DNA from: Coralliovum pocilloporae
GTDB lineage: Bacteria > Pseudomonadota > Alphaproteobacteria > Rhizobiales > Cohaesibacteraceae
Length of the DNA stretch: 64,000 nucleotides
Assembly (NCBI RefSeq): GCF_030845175.1
Contig: NZ_CP132542.1
Location: forward strand, 2,205,501 to 2,269,500
Direction of reading: 5' to 3'
Shown here: piece by piece, positions 52,874 to 61,517 of the stretch
Layout of the letters: each line of letters opens with the position of its first letter
How positions within the stretch are numbered: position 1 is the stretch's first letter
The notes under the pieces: model-generated
The model's database searches: none
Seen by the model: only the letters and a program-made list of their open reading frames with translations
Told to the model about the DNA's origin: nothing
Translations under genes and position numbers: made by a program

Positions 52874-53722
52874 ATGGATGACGTCACATTTCTGTCCAGA
52901 ATTATCCAGGAAAGCCCTGAAGGGGTTGTCCATGCCGTGTGGCATGATAACCGGCTGGATAGTGATGCTCTGCCCATTGTGCATCTGGACGACGATGGCG
53001 GCTTATCGATCTATGGGGTCGATGGCGTTAATCGGAAGACGGCAGATGGCAATCCGGCATCCTCTCCTGTTCCCCCAGCGAGCCGTCACAAGTTTGATGA
53101 TGGTACCTTGCTGGCGCGGTGCTGGCGTGCAGTTCATATCCTGAATTTTGCAAAACAGGCAAATGATACAGATCGTATCTTTGTGGATGTTCATCCGAAT
53201 ATCTGCGCGGATACGGATGTCATTCCAGCGTCTATCTCCCGGCTGGTGGACGGTATTCTCGGTTGCGGCCTGCGTCTTGAGCAGGTCATCCTGCAGATCA
53301 GGTCTGAAGGCTATCCGAACTACGAGAATGTTCTGAAGCTTGTCAGTCTGTCGCGCTCATGCGGATTCCGGATCGCGTTCTCGGGATTTGGTGTGGGTGG
53401 GGTCAATCTGGACAGAATGATTGAGCTTGAACCGGAATTCGTCCGTATTCACGAGCACATGCTGCATATGGCCAGAGAAACACCAAATGGTCTTGTCCTG
53501 TTGAAGGGGATGGTGCGTATTCTGCGTGATCTGGATATTCACACCATTCTTTGCGGTGTGCACACCGAGTATGATCTGGCCTATGCGCGACAAGCCAATG
53601 TCTGCATGGTGACCGGACGGCTGTTTGGAGAGCCTGCACCGATGCAGCCCATGTGTCGCGGCGAAGGGCTGGTCCGGGATGATGTCGCCGTAACTCTGCC
53701 GAAATGGCGGTCGGTGGCATAG
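52874..53722 (+). CDS. EAL-domain protein with lost catalytic residues
   Basis: A 282-residue protein; the ATG at 52874 follows AGGGGA. From about residue 75 it follows the EAL fold (FVDVHPNI, LEQVILQIRSEG, FRIAFSGFG, FVRIHEHML, VTGRLFGEP), but the catalytic residues are gone. The DDFG pair reads SGFG (S170, G171), the K-x-D motif is R-x-H, and the EAL and QGY motifs are missing. It is therefore a receptor or scaffold and not a c-di-GMP phosphodiesterase. It lies 154 bases before an intact EAL gene of similar length and layout, so the two may be old duplicates acting together. Confidence 0.8.
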   Translation: MDDVTFLSRIIQESPEGVVHAVWHDNRLDSDALPIVHLDDDGGLSIYGVDGVNRKTADGNPASSPVPPASRHKFDDGTLLARCWRAVHILNFAKQANDTDRIFVDVHPNICADTDVIPASISRLVDGILGCGLRLEQVILQIRSEGYPNYENVLKLVSLSRSCGFRIAFSGFGVGGVNLDRMIELEPEFVRIHEHMLHMARETPNGLVLLKGMVRILRDLDIHTILCGVHTEYDLAYARQANVCMVTGRLFGEPAPMQPMCRGEGLVRDDVAVTLPKWRSVA

Positions 53723-53876
53723 CTGGAAATCTCGTCAATTCTGACAAGACAAAATTAACGGTGCTTGCAGAAAAGTGGCCATTCGGTTGTCGAAACCTTC
53801 AAAAACGAGCGGGAATTAAGTCTTTACCAGAGTGCACCTGTTAGGGTCCGTTAGAACAACAACCGGATCTGCGCAG

Positions 53877-54707
53877 ATGACAGCGGACTACAAGTATTAT
53901 TCGATCAGGGAAGAGGATGACGGAGAATTGGTCGCCTATTACGGCGATTATACTCTCAGAAGCCATCTTCAGCCTATCCTGGCCTGCGAAGATAACAGCC
54001 GTACCGTGCTCATCGGTGCGGAGGCCCTGGCGCGTGTCGCGCTGAACGATCAGCCTATCCGGACAGAAGCATTCTTTGACAATCTGCCAGACAGTGAAGT
54101 CAAGGCGCGGGATCAGCTCTGTCGGGCTCTTCATCTGGCCAGCTTTGCGACCGTCAATGATGGTCTGATGCGCCTGTTCCTGAATATCTTTCCTGAATCC
54201 TGTGCAAGTGCTGAAGATGCCATTGCCGCAGCCCGGATGATCACTGGCTATCTGTTCCCTCTGGGTATCAATCCCAAGCAAGTCGTCTGTGAAATCATTG
54301 AGGCCAAGGTGGATGATCTGGGCGCACTCAAGGAAGTGACCCAGTCCATTCGTGAGGCCGGAGCATTGATCGCGATTGATGATTTCGGCTGCCGGTATTC
54401 CAATATTGACCGTATTTTCGAACTGAAGCCGGATATCGTCAAACTGGATGCGATGATTGTCCGTCGAGCCGGCGAATTCAACAGTGGCCCGCGCATGCTG
54501 TCTGCGATCATTAACATGATCCACGAGATGGGTGCCCTGGCGCTTGTTGAAGGCATCGAAGGACGCTCGGAAATGGACATGGCGCTTGAATCAGGCGCAG
54601 ACCTTCTGCAGGGCTATTTCATTGGCAGGCCCACAGCGTCCCAGACCGGTATGGAAGACACCAAAGAGCGGGACAGGAAGAATTTCCTGTCAGGCTTTAT
54701 CGGCTAA
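53877..54707 (+). CDS. EAL-domain c-di-GMP phosphodiesterase
   Basis: A 276-residue single-domain protein, ATG at 53877 (ribosome site weak). It carries the full EAL catalytic set: E49 in AEALAR, N102 in FLNIFP, E138 and E141 in CEIIE, D167/D168 in AIDDFG, K188 in VKLD, E224 in VEGIE and Q244 in QGYFIG. Cleavage of c-di-GMP to pGpG is expected. There is no sensory, membrane or GGDEF domain. The neighbour upstream is the eroded EAL protein. A palindromic interspersed repeat begins two bases after its stop and may terminate transcription. Confidence 0.88.
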   Translation: MTADYKYYSIREEDDGELVAYYGDYTLRSHLQPILACEDNSRTVLIGAEALARVALNDQPIRTEAFFDNLPDSEVKARDQLCRALHLASFATVNDGLMRLFLNIFPESCASAEDAIAAARMITGYLFPLGINPKQVVCEIIEAKVDDLGALKEVTQSIREAGALIAIDDFGCRYSNIDRIFELKPDIVKLDAMIVRRAGEFNSGPRMLSAIINMIHEMGALALVEGIEGRSEMDMALESGADLLQGYFIGRPTASQTGMEDTKERDRKNFLSGFIG

Positions 54708-54708
54708 T

Positions 54709-54752
54709 GCATATTCCCGAAAAATGCGTGCGGTTTTCGGATAAGAATATGC
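54709..54752. repeat. Third copy of the interspersed palindromic repeat
   Basis: GCATATTC...CCGAAAA...TTTTCGG ATAA GAATATGC: two nested perfect inverted arms, followed by TTACAAACA. It has the same architecture and end motif as the two copies at 51603-51717. It lies between the EAL and glcF genes. Confidence 0.7.
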
Positions 54753-54781
54753 TTACAAACAAGTCGATAGAGCATAGAGCA

Positions 54782-56116
54782 TTATGAGTGACTCTGTTTA
54801 AGCTCAGTATGCTCTAGCGCCTCAGGCCTTGGTCCGCCATAGGCCCAGTCCAGCAACTCCACAGTATGAACAATCGGCGTTCCGGTGCCGCTTGCCAACT
54901 GGGTGATGCAGCCGATATTGCCTGCTGCAATCACATCCGGGTTTGTGCGCATGATGTTGGAAAGCTTGCGCTCCTTGAGTTGCTCTGCGATCTCCGGCTG
55001 CATGATGTTGTAAGTGCCTGCCGAGCCGCAGCAGAGATGGCCTTCCGGAACATCCTTGACTGCAAATCCTGCTTTCTTCAGCAGAGCCTTCGGAGTTGTC
55101 TTGATCTGCTGGCCATGCTGCATGGAGCAGGCGGAGTGATAGGTTACCTGCAGGCGCTCGGGTAGCTCTCCCTTTGGCAGGGACAGGCTGTCCAGATATT
55201 CGGTGATGTCCTTTGCAAGCGCAGAGATTTCGGCAGCCTTTTCCGCGTAAGCCGGATCATCCCGCAGCATATAGCCGTAATCCTTGATGGTCGTGCCGCA
55301 ACCGGACGCGGTGATCAGAATGGCATCCAGGCCGCCAGCCTGTTTCTCGCGCCACCAGGCATCCACATTGCGACGCGCGGCATCAAGAGAGTCGGTCTCT
55401 CGACCCATGTGATGAACAAGAGCTCCGCAGCAACCTTCACCCTCCGGCAGAACAACATCCACGTTCAGCCTGTTCAGTAGGCGTATGGTGGCGTCATTGA
55501 TCTGGGGCCTCAGAACAGGCTGGGCACAGCCTGTAAGGAGGGCGACCCGTTGCCGTTCCGGCTCCTCGACAGGTGCTGGATAGTGCCCTGGCGCCGGATG
55601 ATCCGCCTGCGCTAATGATGTGGAGGGGACAAGGGAGAGCATGGCACTGAAGCGCTGCATCGATGGAATCCGGTCAAGAACCGGCTTGAACACGCGTCCG
55701 AGTTTCCCGCCCATAAGAGCAAGGCGAAACCGGGAGCGATGAGGCAGAACAAAGACCAGGATGGATCGGATCAGGCGATCCATAAACGGGCGATCATAAG
55801 TCTCCTCAATATAGGCGCGGGCATGATCCACCAGATGCATGTAGTGCACCCCTGACGGACATGTGGACATGCAGGACAGGCACGACAGGCAGCGGTCCAC
55901 ATGCCGGACAACATCCGCATTGGCCGGCTTGTCGTTTTCCAGCATGTCCTTGATCAGATAGATCCTGCCACGCGGGGAATCGAGCTCGTCATTCAGCAGA
56001 ACATAGGTGGGACAAGTCGCCGTGCAGAAGCCGCAATGAACACATGTCCGCAGGATTTTTTCAGACTCTTTGAGCCCGGCATCAAGCAGTTGCTCGGTGG
56101 TGAAATTGGTTTGCAT
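54782..56116 (-). CDS. glcF: Glycolate oxidase iron-sulfur subunit
   Basis: A 444-residue cytoplasmic or membrane-associated protein with two ferredoxin-type 4Fe-4S motifs (C25, C28, C31, C35 in CVHCGFCTATC; C76, C79, C82, C86 in CLSCLSCMSTC). Two CCG (heterodisulfide-reductase-like) domains follow, with GCCGALVHHMGRE and CCGSAGTYN. It passes electrons from the GlcD/GlcE flavoproteins to the quinone pool. The gene starts six bases after the glcE stop. It is the last gene of the glcDEF operon and is followed by a palindromic repeat. Confidence 0.94.
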   Translation of the reverse strand: MQTNFTTEQLLDAGLKESEKILRTCVHCGFCTATCPTYVLLNDELDSPRGRIYLIKDMLENDKPANADVVRHVDRCLSCLSCMSTCPSGVHYMHLVDHARAYIEETYDRPFMDRLIRSILVFVLPHRSRFRLALMGGKLGRVFKPVLDRIPSMQRFSAMLSLVPSTSLAQADHPAPGHYPAPVEEPERQRVALLTGCAQPVLRPQINDATIRLLNRLNVDVVLPEGEGCCGALVHHMGRETDSLDAARRNVDAWWREKQAGGLDAILITASGCGTTIKDYGYMLRDDPAYAEKAAEISALAKDITEYLDSLSLPKGELPERLQVTYHSACSMQHGQQIKTTPKALLKKAGFAVKDVPEGHLCCGSAGTYNIMQPEIAEQLKERKLSNIMRTNPDVIAAGNIGCITQLASGTGTPIVHTVELLDWAYGGPRPEALEHTELKQSHS

Positions 56117-56121
56117 GGCAG

Positions 56122-57309
56122 TCAGAGCCCCTCATACATGCGGCCCGGATTGAGCAGGCCGTGCGGGTCAAAGGCATTTTTCAGAGAGCGGCTGATCTGC
56201 ATCAGCGGTGAAGCAAGCGGCTGGAATACGGCATTGTTCTGCCGGATGTCTTCACTGGCCAGGGTCAGGGTCGCATGCCCGTCCAGACCCTCAAGAGCTC
56301 CGCGGACAAGGCTCGCCCCCCCGTCAGGCAGATCGGTATCAAAGGCCAGCCAGGCAAGACCTCCCGACCAGTCGAGCAATGTCCGTACAGATGCTTCGGA
56401 CGTGTTGAGTGCCCTGAGGAAGTCAGGCGTCTCTGTCGGTTTCAGGGAGACACGCCAGAGGGAGGCAGCCGGATGCACGAGAAGCGGCTTGACGTCGCGG
56501 ATTTCACTCCATGTCTGGCGTGAAGCATCTTCCGAAAGGCGTTCCATCTCTCCACCACGGGCCGACAGCTCTTCGGTCAGGCCGTTCAGGCGGTAGACGA
56601 CGGAAGGGGCAAACCCTTCCACCCGCAGAAGGGTTCTCGGGTCTGTGCCGGGGATATGGGCAGCGCCGGACACCTCAAAAGGTGTTCCCATGGCCTCACA
56701 GAGCGCAGCTACGGCATCCTCGACAGACAGCCCGTGAAGAACCAGGGTCTGCTCGGTCTCCGGTCGGGGCAGGAGCTTGAAAGTGACATCCGTCAGAATG
56801 GCCAGAGTCCCGTGTGAACCGGCCAGAAGTTTCACCAGATCGTAGCCGGTGACATTCTTCATCACCCGTCCGCCGGAGGAAATCTGTTCCCCTTTGCCAT
56901 TGATGGCCTGCACTCCGATAAGGCTGTCGCGGGCAGCGCCTGTCTGGATGCGGCGTGGGCCGGAGATGTTGCAGGCGGCAAGCGCGCCCATGCTGGGTGT
57001 GCCATTTGTTCCGTAAATCGTCCGGTGATCCATCGGCTCAAACGGCAACATCTGATTGTTGTCTGCCAGCAGTTTTTCAACATCAGCAACAGGCGTGCCT
57101 GCCCGTGCAGACAGAACAAGTTCTGCGGGTTCATAGAGAGTTACACCGGTAAGACCGCCAGTGTTGAGGGCATAGTCCGTATGGATGGGCCGCCCCAGAC
57201 CGGATCGCGTTCCTCCTCCGGATATGGCCACGCTTTTACGCTCACCTGCGGCCTGTTCCATAAACCGCGCCATGGCGTCTGTGCTGTCTGGCTGAACAGG
57301 ATCGGTCAT
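56122..57309 (-). CDS. glcE: Glycolate oxidase FAD-binding subunit
   Basis: A 395-residue FAD-binding protein related to but shorter than GlcD, as usual for GlcE. The FAD_binding_4 region includes VAISGGGTRSGLGRP and GGRVMKNVTGYDLVKLLAGSHG, the latter characteristic of GlcE. The C-terminus has FDPHGLLNPGRMYEGL. It overlaps the glcD stop by four bases (ATGA) and forms the glycolate oxidase complex with GlcD and GlcF. Confidence 0.93.
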   Translation of the reverse strand: MTDPVQPDSTDAMARFMEQAAGERKSVAISGGGTRSGLGRPIHTDYALNTGGLTGVTLYEPAELVLSARAGTPVADVEKLLADNNQMLPFEPMDHRTIYGTNGTPSMGALAACNISGPRRIQTGAARDSLIGVQAINGKGEQISSGGRVMKNVTGYDLVKLLAGSHGTLAILTDVTFKLLPRPETEQTLVLHGLSVEDAVAALCEAMGTPFEVSGAAHIPGTDPRTLLRVEGFAPSVVYRLNGLTEELSARGGEMERLSEDASRQTWSEIRDVKPLLVHPAASLWRVSLKPTETPDFLRALNTSEASVRTLLDWSGGLAWLAFDTDLPDGGASLVRGALEGLDGHATLTLASEDIRQNNAVFQPLASPLMQISRSLKNAFDPHGLLNPGRMYEGL

Positions 57310-58748
57310 GGGGCCACCTCGCGACCATCAAGTGGAAACACCTTGGCCGGATTGAGCAGCCATTGCGGATCAAAGACAGACTTGATCCGCCGCTGCTGGG
57401 CCAGATCGGTTTCGTTGAACTGATGGCGCATCAGGTCGCGTTTTTCGATGCCCACACCGTGTTCTCCGGTCAGGCATCCCCCCACATCCACACAGAGCTT
57501 GAGAATTTCCGAGCCGCAATCCTCGGCCTTCTGAAGACTTTCAGGATCGTTGATATCGTAGAGGATGAGTGGATGGAGATTGCCGTCTCCCGCATGGAAA
57601 ACATTGGCGACTGCCAAACCCTGAGCTTCGCAGATCTCTGTAATTTTCTGCAGCACATAAGGAAGCTGACCGGTCGGGATGGTCCCGTCCATGCAGAGAT
57701 AATCAGCAATGCGTCCCATGGCGCCGAAGGCGGATTTCCGGCCTTTCCAGATGGCCGCGCTTTCGGCTTCCGATTGCGAGACCTTCATGATGGACGGACG
57801 GTATTCTTCGGTAATGGCGGTGATCCGGCCGATCAGATCCTCGATTTCCTCGTCCGAGCCTTCCACCTCGACAATCAGCAGCGCTTCCACATCCAGCGGG
57901 TAACCGGCCTTGGCAAAGGATTCGCAGACTTTGATGGCAGGCTTGTCCATATATTCGATGGCGACCGGGATAATGCCGGAGCCGATAATCGCGGCGACGC
58001 AGCGGCCTGCACTTTCTGCAGCATCGAACCCCATCAGGATGGGACGTGCACTTTCTGCCTTGCGCAGGATGCGGACAGTTGCTTCGGTCACCACCATGAA
58101 CTGGCCTTCGGAGCCATTCATCAGACCCACAAGATCATAGCCCGCACTGTCCAGATGAGCGCCGCCAAGCTCGATGATGGTCCCGTCCATCAGCACGCCT
58201 CGAAGCCCGTGCACATTATTGGTGGTCACGCCATATTTGAGACAATGCGCGCCACCGGAATTCATGGCGATGTTCCCCGCTATCGTACACGCAAGCTGGC
58301 TGGACGGGTCCGGCGCATAGAAGAACTCTTCGTGCTCAACAGCGGCTGAAATATTCAGATTGGTAACACCAGCCTCAACAGTCGCCGTCCGGTTGGCATA
58401 GTCGATATCGAGAACCCGGCTGAGACGTCCGACCCCAAGGACAATGGCATCCTCAGCAGGCAGGGCACCACCCGCCAGTGAGGTTCCGGCACCGCGGGCA
58501 ACAATCTTGACGCCAGCCCTGTGACAATAGGCAAGGATGGCGGAAACCTCTTCAGTGCTCTGGGGCAGGACGACCGCCAGCGGCACTCGTCTGTACGCGG
58601 TCAGGGCATCGGTCTCATAGGCCCGTCGCTCATCTTCCGATGTGATGAGATTTTCGGGCCGGGTGACAACGTTTGCCAGGCCCGAAAGGATCTCATCCCG
58701 ACGCGCGAGAATGGACGGATCGGGAGCAGGAAGTGCTATGGCAGTCAT
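57306..58748 (-). CDS. glcD: Glycolate oxidase catalytic subunit
   Basis: A 480-residue FAD enzyme of normal length. The FAD-binding motif is VARGAGTSLAGGALP (about 80-100), then GLRGVLMDG and MNGSEGQFMVVTEATV. The C-terminal FAD-oxidase domain ends FDPQWLLNPAKVFPLDG. It oxidises glycolate (from 2-phosphoglycolate or uptake) to glyoxylate. It is the first gene of glcDEF. GGAGAG is the ribosome site, with a perfect 7-bp inverted repeat 16 bases upstream of the start codon. Confidence 0.95.
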   Translation of the reverse strand: MTAIALPAPDPSILARRDEILSGLANVVTRPENLITSEDERRAYETDALTAYRRVPLAVVLPQSTEEVSAILAYCHRAGVKIVARGAGTSLAGGALPAEDAIVLGVGRLSRVLDIDYANRTATVEAGVTNLNISAAVEHEEFFYAPDPSSQLACTIAGNIAMNSGGAHCLKYGVTTNNVHGLRGVLMDGTIIELGGAHLDSAGYDLVGLMNGSEGQFMVVTEATVRILRKAESARPILMGFDAAESAGRCVAAIIGSGIIPVAIEYMDKPAIKVCESFAKAGYPLDVEALLIVEVEGSDEEIEDLIGRITAITEEYRPSIMKVSQSEAESAAIWKGRKSAFGAMGRIADYLCMDGTIPTGQLPYVLQKITEICEAQGLAVANVFHAGDGNLHPLILYDINDPESLQKAEDCGSEILKLCVDVGGCLTGEHGVGIEKRDLMRHQFNETDLAQQRRIKSVFDPQWLLNPAKVFPLDGREVAP

Positions 58749-58763
58749 GGCTCTCTCCAGATT

Positions 58764-58780
58764 GGTAAAATCTTTTTACC
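58764..58780. promoter_or_regulatory. GGTAAAA-TCT-TTTTACC palindrome upstream of glcD
   Basis: Perfect 7-bp arms with a three-base spacer, 16 bases before the glcD start. It resembles GntR/FadR-family operators (TGGT...ACCA type), which regulate glycolate and lactate genes in other bacteria. No such regulator is encoded in the window. Confidence 0.55.
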
Positions 58781-58986
58781 TCTTTGTGTAACTGAAATCA
58801 AGTGAGCAGGCTTCCAGGTAGATTTTGTGGCAGGTTTCAGGGGATTTTGTGCGGCTGGCAACCAGGTCTGGTCGCGCGGCATTCTTCACGGGGTACTCAA
58901 ATCTTTGCGATAACGCACAAACACCGTCAAAGCCTGATAGATTGTTCGCTAACTGGAAGCCTAAGATGGAATGGGAGTTACGACGA

Positions 58987-59391
58987 ATGAAATATGCGCT
59001 TGTCTTCGTGGGGGCCCTTGCGGCGGGCATTACATCCGCCCAGGCAGAAGGGGATGCCGCAAATGGCGAAAAGCTCTTCAAACGGTGTGCGGCCTGCCAC
59101 ACAATCGGTGAAGGAGCAAAGAATCGCGTCGGACCGCAACTGAATGGTATCGTCGGACGCCAGATTGCAGCGGTTGACGGCTTCAAATACTCAAAGGCCT
59201 TCAAAGCCAAGAAAGAAGCCGAGCCGGATTTCGTCTGGTCCGTGGAAAACCTCGACGGCTTCCTGACCAAGCCCAAGAAGTTCATCAAGAGGACCAAAAT
59301 GAGCTTCCCCGGCCTCAAAAAGGAAGCTCAGCGCGCTGATATGATCGCCTATCTGAAAACGTTTAATGCGGATGGCAGCGCTGCAGAATAA
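58987..59391 (+). CDS. Class I cytochrome c (c2-type)
   Basis: A 134-residue periplasmic electron carrier. The signal peptide is residues 1-20 (ending AQA-EG). Haem is bound at C34-x-x-C37-H38 (CAACH), and the distal Met ligand is M105 (TKMSFPG). The start at 58987 is the only one that gives a clean signal peptide. It is divergent from glcDEF and could link dehydrogenases to oxidases, but no partner gene is adjacent. Confidence 0.92.
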   Translation: MKYALVFVGALAAGITSAQAEGDAANGEKLFKRCAACHTIGEGAKNRVGPQLNGIVGRQIAAVDGFKYSKAFKAKKEAEPDFVWSVENLDGFLTKPKKFIKRTKMSFPGLKKEAQRADMIAYLKTFNADGSAAE

Positions 59392-59397
59392 AAGCGA

Positions 59398-59432
59398 AGG
59401 CAAAGTGCCAGAATGGTATCTGAACTTTGCCT
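59398..59432 (+). terminator. Hairpin just after the cytochrome c gene
   Basis: AGGCAAAGT and ACTTTGCCT form a 9-bp stem with a 17-base loop seven bases past the stop. It lacks a T-run; a stronger terminator follows. Confidence 0.45.
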
Positions 59433-59457
59433 GAATTCTGCCTGAATGCGGATTGAA

Positions 59458-59497
59458 AAACCGGCCTGCAGATTTGCCTGTGGGCCGGTTTGTTTTT
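59458..59497 (+). terminator. Rho-independent terminator of the cytochrome c gene
   Basis: AAACCGGCC, a 16-base loop, GGCCGGTTT and then GTTTTT: a 9-bp stem with a T-run. Confidence 0.85.
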
Positions 59498-59570
59498 GTG
59501 TCTTGCCGCTCTCGACGTGATGGTTTGGTCATGTTAAGCGGGAGTGCTTTCCTCATGTGTTTGTAAGATT

Positions 59571-60152
59571 ATGCTTCGATTAAGAACAGCTTTCCCGGCT
59601 CTGTGCCTGACCGTTCTCCTGGCTGCCTGCCAGCCCGACAGCCAGAATGATTTCATTGCCGCTGCCAGCCTGCCGCAACCTGTGACGGCCATTCGGACGG
59701 AGCGTGCTGCCACCATTACACCGGAAACGCGTTATGGCAGCAGAGCCCTGAAAAACGCGCTTCCCGGATATGAACTGGAAGGGGTTCAGATTGCGGTTGA
59801 AGACCGGACCCTCTGGACGCTCGCAGCCTTTCACAATGGTGAGCAGATGCTGCAGATTCTGAAGGGGGATGACGGGGCAGTCAGTGCTGTTCATGGGGTC
59901 AGCCAACGCGTGGCCGGGCCGAATGGTGAGCAGATCGGTATGACCTTTGTGGAGAGCGGGCTCAGACGATCTGAATGCCGGGTCGGTCGCAATCTGTGGC
60001 GGGGTATGGCCGTCTGTCAGGCGCGCAACGCTCAGAATGTCAAACTGGTCTTTTCCGTGCCCGGTTATGAAGGTCCGTTCGATCAGATCCCTGAGCCAGC
60101 ACAATTGCGTACGGCCACCCTGCAGCGGATTGTCTGGACGCCAGAGAACTAA
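59571..60152 (+). CDS. Lipoprotein of unknown function
   Basis: A 193-residue exported lipoprotein, ATG at 59571. The signal peptide ends in the lipobox LLAAC (Cys near residue 20), so it should be anchored by lipid. The mature part begins QPDSQNDFIAAASLPQP and includes TPETRYGSRALKNALPGYEL, SQRVAGPNGEQIGMTFVESGL, then two Cys (SECRVG and AVCQAR) that could form a disulfide. It resembles DUF1131-type proteins, but I am not certain. Its last codons run into the 13-bp tandem repeat. Its neighbours are not informative. Confidence 0.75.
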   Translation: MLRLRTAFPALCLTVLLAACQPDSQNDFIAAASLPQPVTAIRTERAATITPETRYGSRALKNALPGYELEGVQIAVEDRTLWTLAAFHNGEQMLQILKGDDGAVSAVHGVSQRVAGPNGEQIGMTFVESGLRRSECRVGRNLWRGMAVCQARNAQNVKLVFSVPGYEGPFDQIPEPAQLRTATLQRIVWTPEN

Positions 60153-60181
60153 GTGAGAGAACTAAGTCAGAGAATTAGTCC
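60143..60181 (+). repeat. 13-bp tandem repeat at the lipoprotein gene end
   Basis: AGAGAACTAAGTG, AGAGAACTAAGTC and AGAGAATTAGTCC follow head to tail, then AGAGAACC. The first unit includes the stop codon of the lipoprotein gene. Confidence 0.8.
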
Positions 60182-60295
60182 AGAGAACCGGGCCTAAGAA
60201 ATATCTGAAAACTGATCCAAAAGACCTGCGTGACCTGCGTTCTCCTCTGGGTTATGACCGAGGACTGAACAACGAATCCAGTCTCGGGTGGCGTG

Positions 60296-61270
60296 ATGCG
60301 ATCGGTTGATGAGCTCTATGATGGTATTCTGGCAGGCAAGCGGGCGGCGCTTGCTCGATCCATTACACTGGTGGAATCCCGCAAACGCGAGCATCGCGAG
60401 CAGGCTCAGGACCTGCTGACCCGCCTTCTGCCTCACACGGGCAAGGCGCGTCGGATTGGTATCACCGGTGTGCCGGGTGTGGGCAAATCCACGACGATCG
60501 ATACATTGGGCAGTAATCTGACGGAAGCCGGTCACAAGGTTGCCGTGCTGGCAGTTGACCCCTCATCCACGCGTACCGGCGGCTCCATTCTGGGTGACAA
60601 AACCCGGATGGCGCGGCTTTCGGCTGACCGTAATGCATTTATCAGACCGTCCCCGTCTTCCGGTACCCTGGGCGGTGTCGCAGCCAAGACCCGTGAGACA
60701 ATGTTTCTTTGTGAGGCTGCCGGATTTGATGTGATCCTGGTGGAAACCGTCGGCATTGGCCAGTCTGAAACCACGGTAGCGGATATGGTCGACTTCTTCC
60801 TGGTGCTGATGCTGCCGGGTGCAGGTGACGAACTGCAGGGCATCAAGAAAGGTGTTCTGGAAATCGCTGACATGATTGCCGTCAACAAGGCGGAAGAGGA
60901 GGGCGCGTCCCGCGCTAAGGCCGCCGCTGTTGAATATCGCGCCGCCATGCACATTCTGACACCCAAATCCGCGCATTGGACCCCTCCGGTTGTCACGATT
61001 TCAGGCCTGGTCAACCAGGGCTTGGACGATGTGTGGCAGAAAATCGAAGACCATCGACGAATCCTGACGGAGAATGGTGCCTTTGAGGAGACGCGGCGGG
61101 CGCAATCCGTGCGCTGGATGTGGTCCATGCTGGAAGACAGGCTGATGGAAAGTCTGAAGGCCAATCCGGATGTTTCGGCTGCTCTGCCATCTCTTGAGAC
61201 CGGTGTCAGAGAGGGCACATTGCCTGCCTCCGTTGCAGTGGACAGAATTGCCGGACTGATGGGTTTATAA
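60296..61270 (+). CDS. meaB: Methylmalonyl-CoA mutase-associated GTPase MeaB (ArgK family)
   Basis: A 324-residue G3E-type GTPase. The start is the ATG at 60296; a GTG one codon earlier is also possible. Walker A is GVPGVGKST (58-66), then DPSSTRTGGSILGDKTRM, the switch region ETVGIGQSE, and NKAEEEG as the NKxD motif. It guards the cobalamin cofactor of methylmalonyl-CoA mutase in propionate breakdown. The mutase gene is not in the window. Confidence 0.93.
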   Translation: MRSVDELYDGILAGKRAALARSITLVESRKREHREQAQDLLTRLLPHTGKARRIGITGVPGVGKSTTIDTLGSNLTEAGHKVAVLAVDPSSTRTGGSILGDKTRMARLSADRNAFIRPSPSSGTLGGVAAKTRETMFLCEAAGFDVILVETVGIGQSETTVADMVDFFLVLMLPGAGDELQGIKKGVLEIADMIAVNKAEEEGASRAKAAAVEYRAAMHILTPKSAHWTPPVVTISGLVNQGLDDVWQKIEDHRRILTENGAFEETRRAQSVRWMWSMLEDRLMESLKANPDVSAALPSLETGVREGTLPASVAVDRIAGLMGL

Positions 61271-61517
61271 CCCCCTGCGGACATCGCATCACACCGGATC
61301 AGCACGGATTTGTGATGACACCGGCCGAATAAGTGCCCTGATCAATCGTTAACCTTTTGGATGCGGTCTGTTTCATTCTGGAACAGTTCGCTGCGCAGCC
61401 TGACGTTGTGCGCGGAAAGTGCCGGAATCTATGGTGAATGTTCCATGAAGACACATGTTTTTCTGGCATCACCTTTGCACCTCATGGCCATGGGGTTGAC
61501 CGGAAGGTGTAGGGATT

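Noticed and set aside
54709-54752. Palindrome as a simple rho-independent terminator of the EAL gene
   Set aside because: It may act so, but similarity in architecture to the copies at 51.6 kb and the absence of a T-run make an interspersed repeat the better description.
57363-58349. A 328-codon plus-strand frame opposite glcD
   Set aside because: GlcD is unmistakable and part of a compact operon; the opposite frame shows no family features.
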